From Chloroflexota bacterium (GTDB lineage: Bacteria; Chloroflexota; Anaerolineae; J102): 12,889 bases of DNA. Below, one piece after another: positions 1-5,976 of the stretch. Positions within the stretch are counted from its first letter, which is position 1. Each line of letters begins with the position of its first letter. The notes under the pieces are model-generated. The model did not search any database, was not told where the DNA came from, and was given only the letters and a program-made list of their open reading frames with translations. The DNA lies in contig PIVW01000128.1 of assembly GCA_003353825.1 (NCBI GenBank), forward strand, positions 1 through 12,889, in the 5' to 3' direction. The translations under genes were made by a program, and so were the position numbers.

Positions 1-121
1 CAACCGGCCCACCCATCGCCCCCCACGTCACTTCCTCCTCAAAAGCCCACACCGATATCGGACTCAGCAACATCAACAACGCTATCACCCCAAATATCTG
101 GCGAACGACTCGTGGAACCAT
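1..121 (-). CDS. Partial exported protein, signal peptide only (cut by window edge)
   Basis: An ATG at 121 (minus) opens a frame that stays open to the window edge, giving 40 codons. Residues 1-7 carry three arginines. Residues 8-24 are strongly hydrophobic (IFGVIALLMLLSPISVW), and a VWA site near residues 24-26 fits cleavage by signal peptidase I, leaving a mature start of FEEEVTW. The start lies 4 bases after the stop of the membrane-protein gene at 126-854 on the same strand, so translation is probably coupled. I see no good Shine-Dalgarno sequence. The function cannot be told from the signal peptide. The reading frame, the classical signal peptide and the tight spacing are what support it as a real gene. 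Confidence 0.6.
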   Translation of the reverse strand, partial: MVPRVVRQIFGVIALLMLLSPISVWAFEEEVTWGAMGGPV

Positions 122-125
122 GGGA

Positions 126-854
126 TCAGGGCACGTTTACGTGGACGATACATGGTTCGGGGTAATTACCTGTGTTATCGACCACAACCAATCGAATTGA
201 ATACCGGCCCGATGGCAAATCGGCAGAGAACGTGCCCAAAACAGCGCCAGTTACAGGATGCTCGCCACCGGCAAACCAGTTCCAGACACCAGGATTTGCG
301 TCTGCAGCCCACTCCAGTTTGTAAAACTGATATCCCTCGATGTTCGCTATGCCGGCGACGGCAACTTGCCCTGTCACTGCTTGCTCATCACCTGGGCTGG
401 TAATGTCTACGCCCGGGATCGGGCAGAAGGGAGGGATCACTGCCGGGGTCGGTTTCGAGACCTGTACGGTGGGTGGTATACGCGTCGGACGAGCTCTCAC
501 TGTTGGCGTCGCCGTCGGTGTCGCAGTAGGGGCCGGCAATGTTGGCGTGGGCGTATCGATCAGAACAAGAATATCGTCAGGCTGAGGCATCGTGATCCCC
601 TCTATTCTTGCTAATTGTGGTAACAGCAGATTCCCGGCAGCCCAAGTGCTGGCTATAATGATCAGCAAAAGGACTGCAACACCAAATGTCCGATAAATGC
701 GTCCCATCGCTACTTCTCGCTCTAATGGGAAGATCGCTGACCGGCGTTCACGCCGGGCAACGAAGGCACGACGCAAATAAAAAAGTGCCACTAAACCAGC
801 CAGTGCATGAACGTATTGGCTGTTATCGGCTATAAACTGCAAAAAAACTGTCAC
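126..854 (-). CDS. Membrane-anchored protein with Pro/Thr-rich linker and Ig-like C-terminal domain
   Basis: A 242-residue protein of unknown function. Residues about 13-29 and 56-77 are hydrophobic and look like two membrane segments, separated by a basic stretch (RRAFVARRERR) that should face the cytoplasm. Residues about 101-142 form a low-complexity linker rich in Pro, Thr and Ala. Residues about 144-242 look like a beta-rich Ig/fibronectin-like module: 'DITSPGDEQAVTGQVAVAG' followed by 'YSIRLVVVDNTGNY', with Cys at 144 and 235 that could pair. The likely layout is an anchor in the membrane, a stalk, and an extracellular domain. It starts with GTG at 854, sharing GTGA with the stop of the phosphorylase gene, so the two are translationally coupled. 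The next gene starts 4 bases after its stop. Such stalked proteins are common in Chloroflexota (general knowledge); no enzymatic motif is visible. Confidence 0.75.
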   Translation of the reverse strand: MTVFLQFIADNSQYVHALAGLVALFYLRRAFVARRERRSAIFPLEREVAMGRIYRTFGVAVLLLIIIASTWAAGNLLLPQLARIEGITMPQPDDILVLIDTPTPTLPAPTATPTATPTVRARPTRIPPTVQVSKPTPAVIPPFCPIPGVDITSPGDEQAVTGQVAVAGIANIEGYQFYKLEWAADANPGVWNWFAGGEHPVTGAVLGTFSADLPSGRYSIRLVVVDNTGNYPEPCIVHVNVP

Positions 855-1705
855 GTCACGTCATCCCAACGAGCCAGTATACCCCGCAACAGCGCTGTTA
901 AACGGGGCACAAGGAGTTTACCTGCTTCCAGGACTTCTTCATGTGTCGTCTCACGGTCACTATCGATGGTATCAATGGCGCTATTGGATATCCCGGAAAT
1001 GCCCATAACACGCATACCACAATGGCGCGCAACCAGAGCCTCGTTGGTCGTACTCATCCCCGTAGCATCCCCACCCAGCAACCGTAGAAATCGTGCCTCG
1101 GCGGGGGTTTCAAATGCGGGCCCGGAAAGACCGACGTAGACACCACGGTGCAGTACCATATCCATTTCAGTCGCAACAAAGAGTGCCAACTTGCGCAAGT
1201 CCCGATCATATAAAGCCGACATATCAGGGAATCGTGGACCCCAGTCGGGGTCATTGGCTCCCATGAGGGGATTGTTTCCGACCATGCCCAAAAGATTAAT
1301 CTGATCTTCGATCAGCATCAGTTCCCCTGGCTGGAAAGCGGGGTTGAGTCCCCCGGCGGCATTACTGAGAACAAGAGTCTCGATTCCCAATACCCGCATG
1401 GCGCGAATGGGGAAGGTAATTTGCTCGAGCCTCGACCCCTCGTAGAAGTGGACTCGCCCCTGCATGACCAACACAGATTGGCCCTCCAGGCCCCCAACCA
1501 CAAGTCGACCCTGATGACCCTCCACAGAGGAATGGGGAAAATTGGGGATAGTTTCGTAGGGCAGGATGTCGGCGTCTTCGATGGCCTCGGCCAGGTCGCT
1601 GAAACCCGACCCCAATACTAACGCCACCTTGGGAAGATGTCTGGTCTGTTGCCCGATGGCGGCGGCAGAATCATTATAATCTTGGCGAGAAAACTGTTGG
1701 TTCAC
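851..1705 (-). CDS. punA: Purine nucleoside phosphorylase, trimeric 6-oxopurine type
   Basis: Cytosolic enzyme that splits (deoxy)guanosine or inosine with phosphate into base and (deoxy)ribose-1-phosphate, for purine salvage. It is 284 residues, about the usual length for the low-molecular-mass family. Visible motifs are LVLGSG (29-34, phosphate loop, S33), EGHQGRL (62-68, H64), GRVHFYEG (83-90, phosphate and sugar contacts), LSNAAGGLN (113-121), GPAFETPAE (195-203, base-binding E199), GMS (216-218) and SGISNSAID (237-245). N241 matches the Asn that selects 6-oxopurines, and the THEEVLEAGK helix follows. The segment after GMS reads TTNE, where many relatives read TVPE. The start is GTG at 1705. 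No strong ribosome binding site is seen, and a terminator-like hairpin ends only 17 bases upstream. It lies downstream of xerD, an order also seen in Firmicutes (xerD/ripX-drm-punA in Bacillus), but the phosphopentomutase is missing here. Confidence 0.93.
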   Translation of the reverse strand: MNQQFSRQDYNDSAAAIGQQTRHLPKVALVLGSGFSDLAEAIEDADILPYETIPNFPHSSVEGHQGRLVVGGLEGQSVLVMQGRVHFYEGSRLEQITFPIRAMRVLGIETLVLSNAAGGLNPAFQPGELMLIEDQINLLGMVGNNPLMGANDPDWGPRFPDMSALYDRDLRKLALFVATEMDMVLHRGVYVGLSGPAFETPAEARFLRLLGGDATGMSTTNEALVARHCGMRVMGISGISNSAIDTIDSDRETTHEEVLEAGKLLVPRLTALLRGILARWDDVT

Positions 1706-1722
1706 TGGCTGTCTGTTTCATC

Positions 1723-1767
1723 AAAAAGGGTAGCGTTCAGTCCATTAACAGCGACTTGAAGCTACCC
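1723..1767 (-). terminator. Probable intrinsic terminator after xerD (or attenuator before punA)
   Basis: On the minus strand, GGGTAGC pairs with GCTACCC (arms 1761-1767 and 1728-1734). Inner pairing of GACTTGAA with TTCAGTC is interrupted by small bulges. TTTTT (1727-1723) follows the stem at once, the hallmark of Rho-independent termination. It starts 13 bases after the xerD stop. The T-run ends 17 bases before the punA GTG, so either it is leaky or it regulates punA readthrough. The structure was read by eye, with no energy calculated. Confidence 0.6.
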
Positions 1768-1779
1768 CATATGGTAGGA

Positions 1780-2682
1780 TTAAGCGCGCGGGTGTGAATC
1801 GTCGTAAACTTCGCGCAGATGTTCGTTGGTTATCTGGGTGTATACTTGGGTTGTAGAGATGTTGGCATGCCCCAGCATTTGTTGCACCTCTCGTAGTCCA
1901 GCTCCACCCCGCAACATGTGAGTGGCAAAGGAGTGACGTAAGGTATGAGGTGTGACATTGCCCTGGATATCCACCTTCTCGACATAGCGCTTGATGATCA
2001 ACCACAGCCCTTGCCGCGTCAGCCTCTGACCACGTCGGTTGAGGAATAAGGCTGGTTCTTCAGGATTGTTGTGGACTAACCCCGGACGCCCCTTAGTTAT
2101 ATAGGCGTCAACGACGACAAGTGCTTGATCGTAGATAGGAAGCACACGCTCTTTGCTCCCTTTCCCCATGCAACGCGCAGTGCCTGCCTGCAGATTAACG
2201 TCAGCTATATCAAGTGAAACCAGCTCACTAACACGTAAGCCAGTCGCATATAGCATTTCCAGCAAAGCCCTGTCTCGATAGGCAGTTGGTGTATCCCCTT
2301 CAGGGGCCGCCAGCAGTCGTTCGATTTCTTCAGGACCGATGGCCGAAGGTAGATGTTTCTCCACCTTTGGAGATTCAAGCTCATTTGCGGGATTCTTTCG
2401 CAAGTAACCTTCGTCGACTAAATAGCCAAAGAAAGATTTAACCGCGGCAATTTTGCGCGCCACTGTGCTCGAAGCGTATTCGCGTTCTTTCATCTCTAGC
2501 ATGTAGCCGACGATGTGATCGCGTGTGACATTGCCCCAACCACGGGGACGAGTGGCAGGATCCAATGATTCCAGGTAGGTCTGGAACTGTCCCAGGTCAT
2601 TTCTGTAAGCCGACACTGTATTCTGAGAATAGCCGCGCTCGACTTCCAGGTACTCAAGATAAGCTGTTACTTGCTCCTGCAT
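1780..2682 (-). CDS. xerD: Tyrosine recombinase XerD (chromosome dimer resolution)
   Basis: A 300-residue site-specific recombinase that, with a XerC partner, resolves chromosome dimers at dif. Residues 1-90 are the SAM-like core-binding domain (ERGYSQNTVSAYRNDL), and residues about 110-300 the catalytic domain. All six active-site positions are visible: R150 (ATGLR), K174 (GKGSKER), H246 and R249 (TPHTLRH), H272 (LGHANI) and Y281 (TTQVYTQ). Each sits exactly two residues after its E. coli XerD counterpart. The protein ends in HPRA, the same ending as E. coli XerD, which favours XerD over XerC. The ATG at 2682 is preceded by a strong GGAGGAG at a spacing of about 4. Intact catalytic residues, no flanking repeats and a housekeeping context argue against a phage or integron integrase. 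Candidate promoter 2736-2765 lies upstream, and a terminator-like hairpin follows the gene. Confidence 0.93.
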   Translation of the reverse strand: MQEQVTAYLEYLEVERGYSQNTVSAYRNDLGQFQTYLESLDPATRPRGWGNVTRDHIVGYMLEMKEREYASSTVARKIAAVKSFFGYLVDEGYLRKNPANELESPKVEKHLPSAIGPEEIERLLAAPEGDTPTAYRDRALLEMLYATGLRVSELVSLDIADVNLQAGTARCMGKGSKERVLPIYDQALVVVDAYITKGRPGLVHNNPEEPALFLNRRGQRLTRQGLWLIIKRYVEKVDIQGNVTPHTLRHSFATHMLRGGAGLREVQQMLGHANISTTQVYTQITNEHLREVYDDSHPRA

Positions 2683-2735
2683 ACGCTCCTCCGCAAGACG
2701 ACTTCTTTCAATTCTAACTGCTCAAACATGGCGGC

Positions 2736-2765
2736 ATAATATCATAACTTTGCATAATATTACAA
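2736..2765 (-). promoter_or_regulatory. xerD: Candidate sigma-70-type promoter for xerD
   Basis: On the minus strand, TTGTAA (2765-2760) and TATTAT (2741-2736) are separated by 18 bases. The -10 hexamer has an extended TG one base upstream (TGATATTAT). It would start transcription near 2729, about 47 bases before the xerD ATG. The -35 is weak (4 of 6), so recognition would rest on the extended -10. Consensus matching only. Confidence 0.45.
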
Positions 2766-2932
2766 AACCCACTCGCTATCAGCTAGCAATCGCTACGATG
2801 AACCGAGGCAACGCATGCAGCGTTGGATAAGGTGTGCTCGATGGGTTTTATGTGACCTAAATCGGCTTGGCCCGCGTGCATTATTCTCTCTAGTCGACCC
2901 AAATTGGAATAGTTGGCTGTCAGCTTCCCTAC

Positions 2933-2961
2933 TTGAAATCCGCACTGGTATCTGGTACATT
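2933..2961 (+). promoter_or_regulatory. Candidate promoter for the pantothenate operon
   Basis: TTGAAA (2933-2938, 5 of 6 to consensus) and TACATT (2956-2961, 4 of 6) are separated by 17 bases. Transcription would start near 2968, giving a leader of about 184 bases that contains the 16-bp hairpin at 3061-3100. Consensus matching only; in a sequence of this length such a match can occur by chance. Confidence 0.35.
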
Positions 2962-3060
2962 GTATTTGCTGCTGACCTTAACAGGCAGCAAGCTGTTCTA
3001 AACGCAAATGCAATCAGTTCGCTCGGATCTCCGCAGACCGAGACGGCGAATATTTACTTT

Positions 3061-3100
3061 ACCACCAAACCACAGGTCTGCGCGCCTGTGGTTTGGTGGT
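3061..3100 (+). repeat. Perfect 16-bp inverted repeat in the pantothenate operon leader
   Basis: ACCACCAAACCACAGG (3061-3076) and its exact reverse complement (3085-3100) flank an 8-base loop, TCTGCGCG. Neither strand has a T-run after the stem, so it is not a canonical intrinsic terminator. It ends 51 bases before the likely start at 3152. It could be a leader RNA structure, a protein-binding palindrome, or an mRNA stabiliser. The pairing is exact; the role is inference. Confidence 0.7.
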
Positions 3101-3151
3101 CGAAATCACACTGACTATCCGAACCAACATATTAAGCACACGCTTCTTTCC

Positions 3152-4117
3152 ATGCATGAACCATCTTCAGGGGTTCGAAAAACACGCTCTCTACCCACTC
3201 TAGCCGTCATCGGCGCCGGGCGTGCGGGTAACACGCTTGCTCTGAGCGCATATCGTGCCGGCTATACGATCAGAGCGATCTACACACGATCTCCCGAACG
3301 CGGCCAGGCTATCCGGACAGAAACCGGCGCCGCTATCCTGCCGGACATTCGCAGTTTAGCTCGAAGCGCCGATCTCATCCTGATTGCCGTGCCGGATGAT
3401 ACCATCGCAGAAATCGACAGTACGGGGGCCGGGGACTGGCAAGCGGGGTCGGGTGTAGTCCACCATTCGGGATTGTATGGCACAGATGTTCTACAGCATG
3501 CTGCCAAAGCGGGCGCCTTCACGGGCACGATGCACCCGTTGCAAGCCTTGACAGATGCGGAAACCGTGATCCGTTCTTTACCCGGTACTTATTTCGGAGT
3601 CAGTGGTCATCCAGATCTGCTCCCCATCCTGTATGACCTGATTGTTGCCCTCGATGGTAGACCTCTGCCAATTCCAGATGCTGCTAAAGCCCTCTATCAT
3701 GCGGCCGCGGTGTATGCAAGTAATTATATGGTCACCTGTTTTGCGCAGGCAGTCGATATTTTCACTGACCTGGGCATTTCGTCTGAACAGGCTGTGCAAG
3801 CGTTGTTACCCTTGACGCAGGGGGCTATCACAAACCTGGCCTCACCAGGTCTGCCCTCCGCACTTACCGGACCGATCAGCCGTGGTGATCTCGGAACGAT
3901 TCGAGCACATCAGCGGCATCTCGCCGGCCAAAGCCAGGATGCTCTAGATCTCTACAACCGGCTAGGGCATGCTACGGTATCCATTGCTGCGGCTCAAAAC
4001 AAGCTATCAGACCAGACACTTAAAGCAATGTCTGAGATCTTCTCACCCATGACGTCAGATGATGCGAACGCTCATTCTTGTTCCCAATCTCCTGATTTCG
4101 TTAGGAGCCAACCATGA
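3152..4117 (+). CDS. Rossmann-fold/DUF2520 dehydrogenase-like protein, candidate ketopantoate reductase
   Basis: A 321-residue, probably NAD(P)-dependent protein. Residues 16-30 hold the nucleotide-binding loop (TLAVIGAGRAGNTLA), followed by YTRSPERGQAI (44-54), as in NADP-specific relatives. A DLILIAVPDD strand end lies at 74-83. The DUF2520 (COG5495-like) half shows HHSGLYG (104-110), GTMHPLQAL (125-133), LYHAAAVYASNYMV (181-194) and LTGPISRGD (238-246). I chose the ATG at 3152, though no Shine-Dalgarno is evident, because residues of the upstream in-frame extension from 3008 are unlike the family and would overlap the leader hairpin. Its stop shares ATGA with panB, so the two are translationally coupled. 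Proteins of this type recur beside pan genes in other bacteria. With no panE in the window, a role in reducing ketopantoate is a fair inference, not shown. The tail after residue 295 is low in conservation. Confidence 0.85.
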   Translation: MHEPSSGVRKTRSLPTLAVIGAGRAGNTLALSAYRAGYTIRAIYTRSPERGQAIRTETGAAILPDIRSLARSADLILIAVPDDTIAEIDSTGAGDWQAGSGVVHHSGLYGTDVLQHAAKAGAFTGTMHPLQALTDAETVIRSLPGTYFGVSGHPDLLPILYDLIVALDGRPLPIPDAAKALYHAAAVYASNYMVTCFAQAVDIFTDLGISSEQAVQALLPLTQGAITNLASPGLPSALTGPISRGDLGTIRAHQRHLAGQSQDALDLYNRLGHATVSIAAAQNKLSDQTLKAMSEIFSPMTSDDANAHSCSQSPDFVRSQP

Positions 4118-5061
4118 AAACTACCATTCGCCATATCCAACAAAAAAAGGAGCAAGGCGAGCCCATCGTTATGCTCACTGCCTATGACTATATCTCTGCG
4201 CAGCTCTCCGCCAGAGCGGGTGTCGATATGCTGCTCGTTGGTGACAGTCTGGGCATGGTCATTCAGGGTCATAAGACCACATTGCCCGTCACGCTGGAGG
4301 AGATAATTTACCACACGCGCGCGGTTGTGCGCGGCGCTCCAGACACCCTCATCGTAGCCGATCTTCCTTTCATGACCTACCAGATATCGGTTCAACAGGC
4401 GCTGGAAAACGCTGGCCGAGTCATACAAGATACCGGGGCACAGGCCGTGAAGCTGGAGGGTGGCGCCCACATGGCAGAGACCGTACGCCGAATTGTGCAA
4501 GTGGGTATCCCCGTCATGGGCCATATCGGTCTGACACCACAGAGTGTGAATCAGTTAGGCGGCTGGCGTGCTCAGGGACGAACGAGTAGGGAGGCGGAAA
4601 AACTGCGGGTTGATGCACATTCACTCGCTGATGCCGGGGCCTTTGCCATCGTACTGGAACTTATCCCCGCGGAACTGGCGGCGATGTTGACAGCCGAACT
4701 ATCGATCCCCACCATTGGTATTGGAGCCGGACCTTATTGCGATGGCCAGGTGCAGGTGCTGCATGATATCCTCGGCCTTTTCGAGTCTTTCCAGCCAAAA
4801 CACGCCCGACGTTATGCCGAACTGGGCCGCGCTATTCAGGAGGCGGTCGGCCAGTATTGCGATGATGTTCGAGCCCACGAGTTTTCTACTTCAGAACACG
4901 CCCCCCACCTCTCCAGCGACCTGGCGGCACTGTATGCGCCGATGTCAGCACTTGCACCTCAGGGTGCAACGCACTCTGAAAATCAGGATCATTATGGTCA
5001 GCCCAAAATCAGTGTAGATCAACTAAACCCGAGTGCGTTACGCCCAGCATTGACAGAATAG
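4114..5061 (+). CDS. panB: 3-methyl-2-oxobutanoate hydroxymethyltransferase (ketopantoate hydroxymethyltransferase)
   Basis: Adds a hydroxymethyl group from 5,10-methylene-tetrahydrofolate to 2-ketoisovalerate to make ketopantoate, the first committed step of pantothenate synthesis. The cytosolic family folds as a TIM barrel. Visible residues are metal-binding D44 (VGDSLGMV) and D83 (VADLPF), substrate-binding K113 (AVKLEGG), E115, H137 (MGHIGLTPQ), the catalytic E182 (LELIP) and IGIGAG (201-206). The ATG at 4114 overlaps the previous stop as ATGA and has AGGAG at 4103-4107, 6 bases upstream. The protein is 315 residues against the usual 260-280. The extra 45 or so residues after LAALYAPM form a polar, low-complexity C-terminal tail whose coding DNA includes a perfect TTGCACC/GGTGCAA stem at 4952-4969. 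panC follows after 17 bases. Confidence 0.96.
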   Translation: MKTTIRHIQQKKEQGEPIVMLTAYDYISAQLSARAGVDMLLVGDSLGMVIQGHKTTLPVTLEEIIYHTRAVVRGAPDTLIVADLPFMTYQISVQQALENAGRVIQDTGAQAVKLEGGAHMAETVRRIVQVGIPVMGHIGLTPQSVNQLGGWRAQGRTSREAEKLRVDAHSLADAGAFAIVLELIPAELAAMLTAELSIPTIGIGAGPYCDGQVQVLHDILGLFESFQPKHARRYAELGRAIQEAVGQYCDDVRAHEFSTSEHAPHLSSDLAALYAPMSALAPQGATHSENQDHYGQPKISVDQLNPSALRPALTE

Positions 5062-5078
5062 ATACGGTTATCAATACG

Positions 5079-5927
5079 ATGAAAGTTATCACTACCATAA
5101 GCGAGATGTTGAGCACTCGCAGCGATGTGGCCGACTCCATTGGACTGGTGCCCACCATGGGATATCTACACGAAGGACATCTCTCTTTGGTTCGGCGCGC
5201 CCGGTCTGAAAACAAAATCGTAATTGTCACGATTTTCGTTAATCCCAGCCAGTTTGGGCCAGAGGAAGATCTAGACAGCTACCCACGCGATCTATCCCGG
5301 GACCGGAACCTGCTGCGCGCCGAAGGTGTCGACATGGTTTTTGTGCCTTCGCCAGATGAATTGTATCCCAGCGGATATCAAACCTGGATCGAGTTGGTCG
5401 AGCTATCAGGGGTACTCGAAGGTGCTCGGCGTCCCGGCCATTTCCGTGGTGTCGCCACCATTGTTGCCAAACTCTTCAATCTCACGCGCCCATCCCGAGC
5501 GTACTTCGGCCAAAAAGACTCCCAGCAAGCTATTCTCTTACGGCGTCTTATATCCGACCTACATTTTGATATCGACCTGGTGATCTGCCCCACTATTCGT
5601 GAAGGCCACGGTCTGGCTATGAGTTCTCGCAATAGTTATCTAACAGCAAACGAAAGAGAGCGAGCGGCTGTGCTATTTGAAGCGTTGACCACCGCCGGCA
5701 CTACATACAAAGCGGGCGAACGTGACGCCTCCAAGTTGCGCGCCCTGATATCAGACAAACTGGCGGCAGAGCCTGTGGCACATCCAGAGTACGTGAGCAT
5801 CGCCGATCTGGAAACTCTACACGAGATCGAAGGCCAGATTTCGGCGCCGGTGCTGGTGTCTATAGCAGTACAGGTTGGCGGAGCGAGGTTGATCGACAAC
5901 GTGTGGCTCGGTGTGCATGTGGGTTAG
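5079..5927 (+). CDS. panC: Pantothenate synthetase (pantoate--beta-alanine ligase)
   Basis: Joins pantoate and beta-alanine using ATP through a pantoyl-adenylate intermediate, the last step to pantothenate. It is 282 residues, the normal length. Motifs in order are VPTMGYLHEGH (24-34, HIGH-like H31 and H34), FVNPSQF (53-59), YPRDLSRD (68-75), GHFRGVATIVAKLFN (120-134), YFGQKDSQQ (142-150, KD loop), REGHGLAMSSRN (174-185, KMSKS-like) and the C-terminal ARLIDN (269-274). It is the last gene of the operon and converges with the permease/HAD gene 49 bases away. No clear Shine-Dalgarno precedes the ATG. panD (beta-alanine supply) is not adjacent, so beta-alanine must come from a gene elsewhere or another route. 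Confidence 0.96.
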   Translation: MKVITTISEMLSTRSDVADSIGLVPTMGYLHEGHLSLVRRARSENKIVIVTIFVNPSQFGPEEDLDSYPRDLSRDRNLLRAEGVDMVFVPSPDELYPSGYQTWIELVELSGVLEGARRPGHFRGVATIVAKLFNLTRPSRAYFGQKDSQQAILLRRLISDLHFDIDLVICPTIREGHGLAMSSRNSYLTANERERAAVLFEALTTAGTTYKAGERDASKLRALISDKLAAEPVAHPEYVSIADLETLHEIEGQISAPVLVSIAVQVGGARLIDNVWLGVHVG

Positions 5928-5976
5928 TTCATCGCCGCAGAAGGAATCCGTTGGGTTTGTAGTAGGCGAAAAAGAG

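Larger units (their letters stand above)
2683..3151. other. 469-base divergent intergenic region between xerD and the pantothenate operon
   Basis: No convincing protein-coding gene lies here; the open frames present lack family resemblance and ribosome binding sites. It holds the xerD ribosome binding site and promoter on the minus strand. Around 2735-2765 it is AT-rich, with repeated ATAATAT words. On the plus strand it holds a candidate promoter at 2933-2961 and a perfect hairpin at 3061-3100. A weaker CTCGG/CCGAG stem lies at about 3021-3041. Its length is unusual next to the otherwise tightly packed genes, which fits a regulated leader for the plus-strand operon. Confidence 0.6.

Noticed and set aside
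1780..2682. The tyrosine recombinase as a phage or integron integrase marking a mobile element
   Set aside because: Its length, catalytic spacing and HPRA ending match housekeeping XerD, the neighbours are housekeeping genes, and no attachment-site repeats or tRNA are seen.
2815..3114. A 99-codon plus-strand frame upstream of the pantothenate operon
   Set aside because: It has no ribosome binding site or family resemblance, and it spans the candidate promoter and the 16-bp hairpin, so it is better read as leader.
3008..3151. Longer N-terminus for the DUF2520 protein starting at 3008
   Set aside because: The extra 48 residues are basic and unlike the family, and run through the perfect hairpin; the Rossmann loop follows naturally from the ATG at 3152.
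5928..5976. Possible bidirectional terminator between panC and the permease/HAD gene
   Set aside because: Only 5-bp stems (TCGCC/GGCGA and TGTAG/CTACA) with long loops can be formed and no proper T-run follows; too weak to call.
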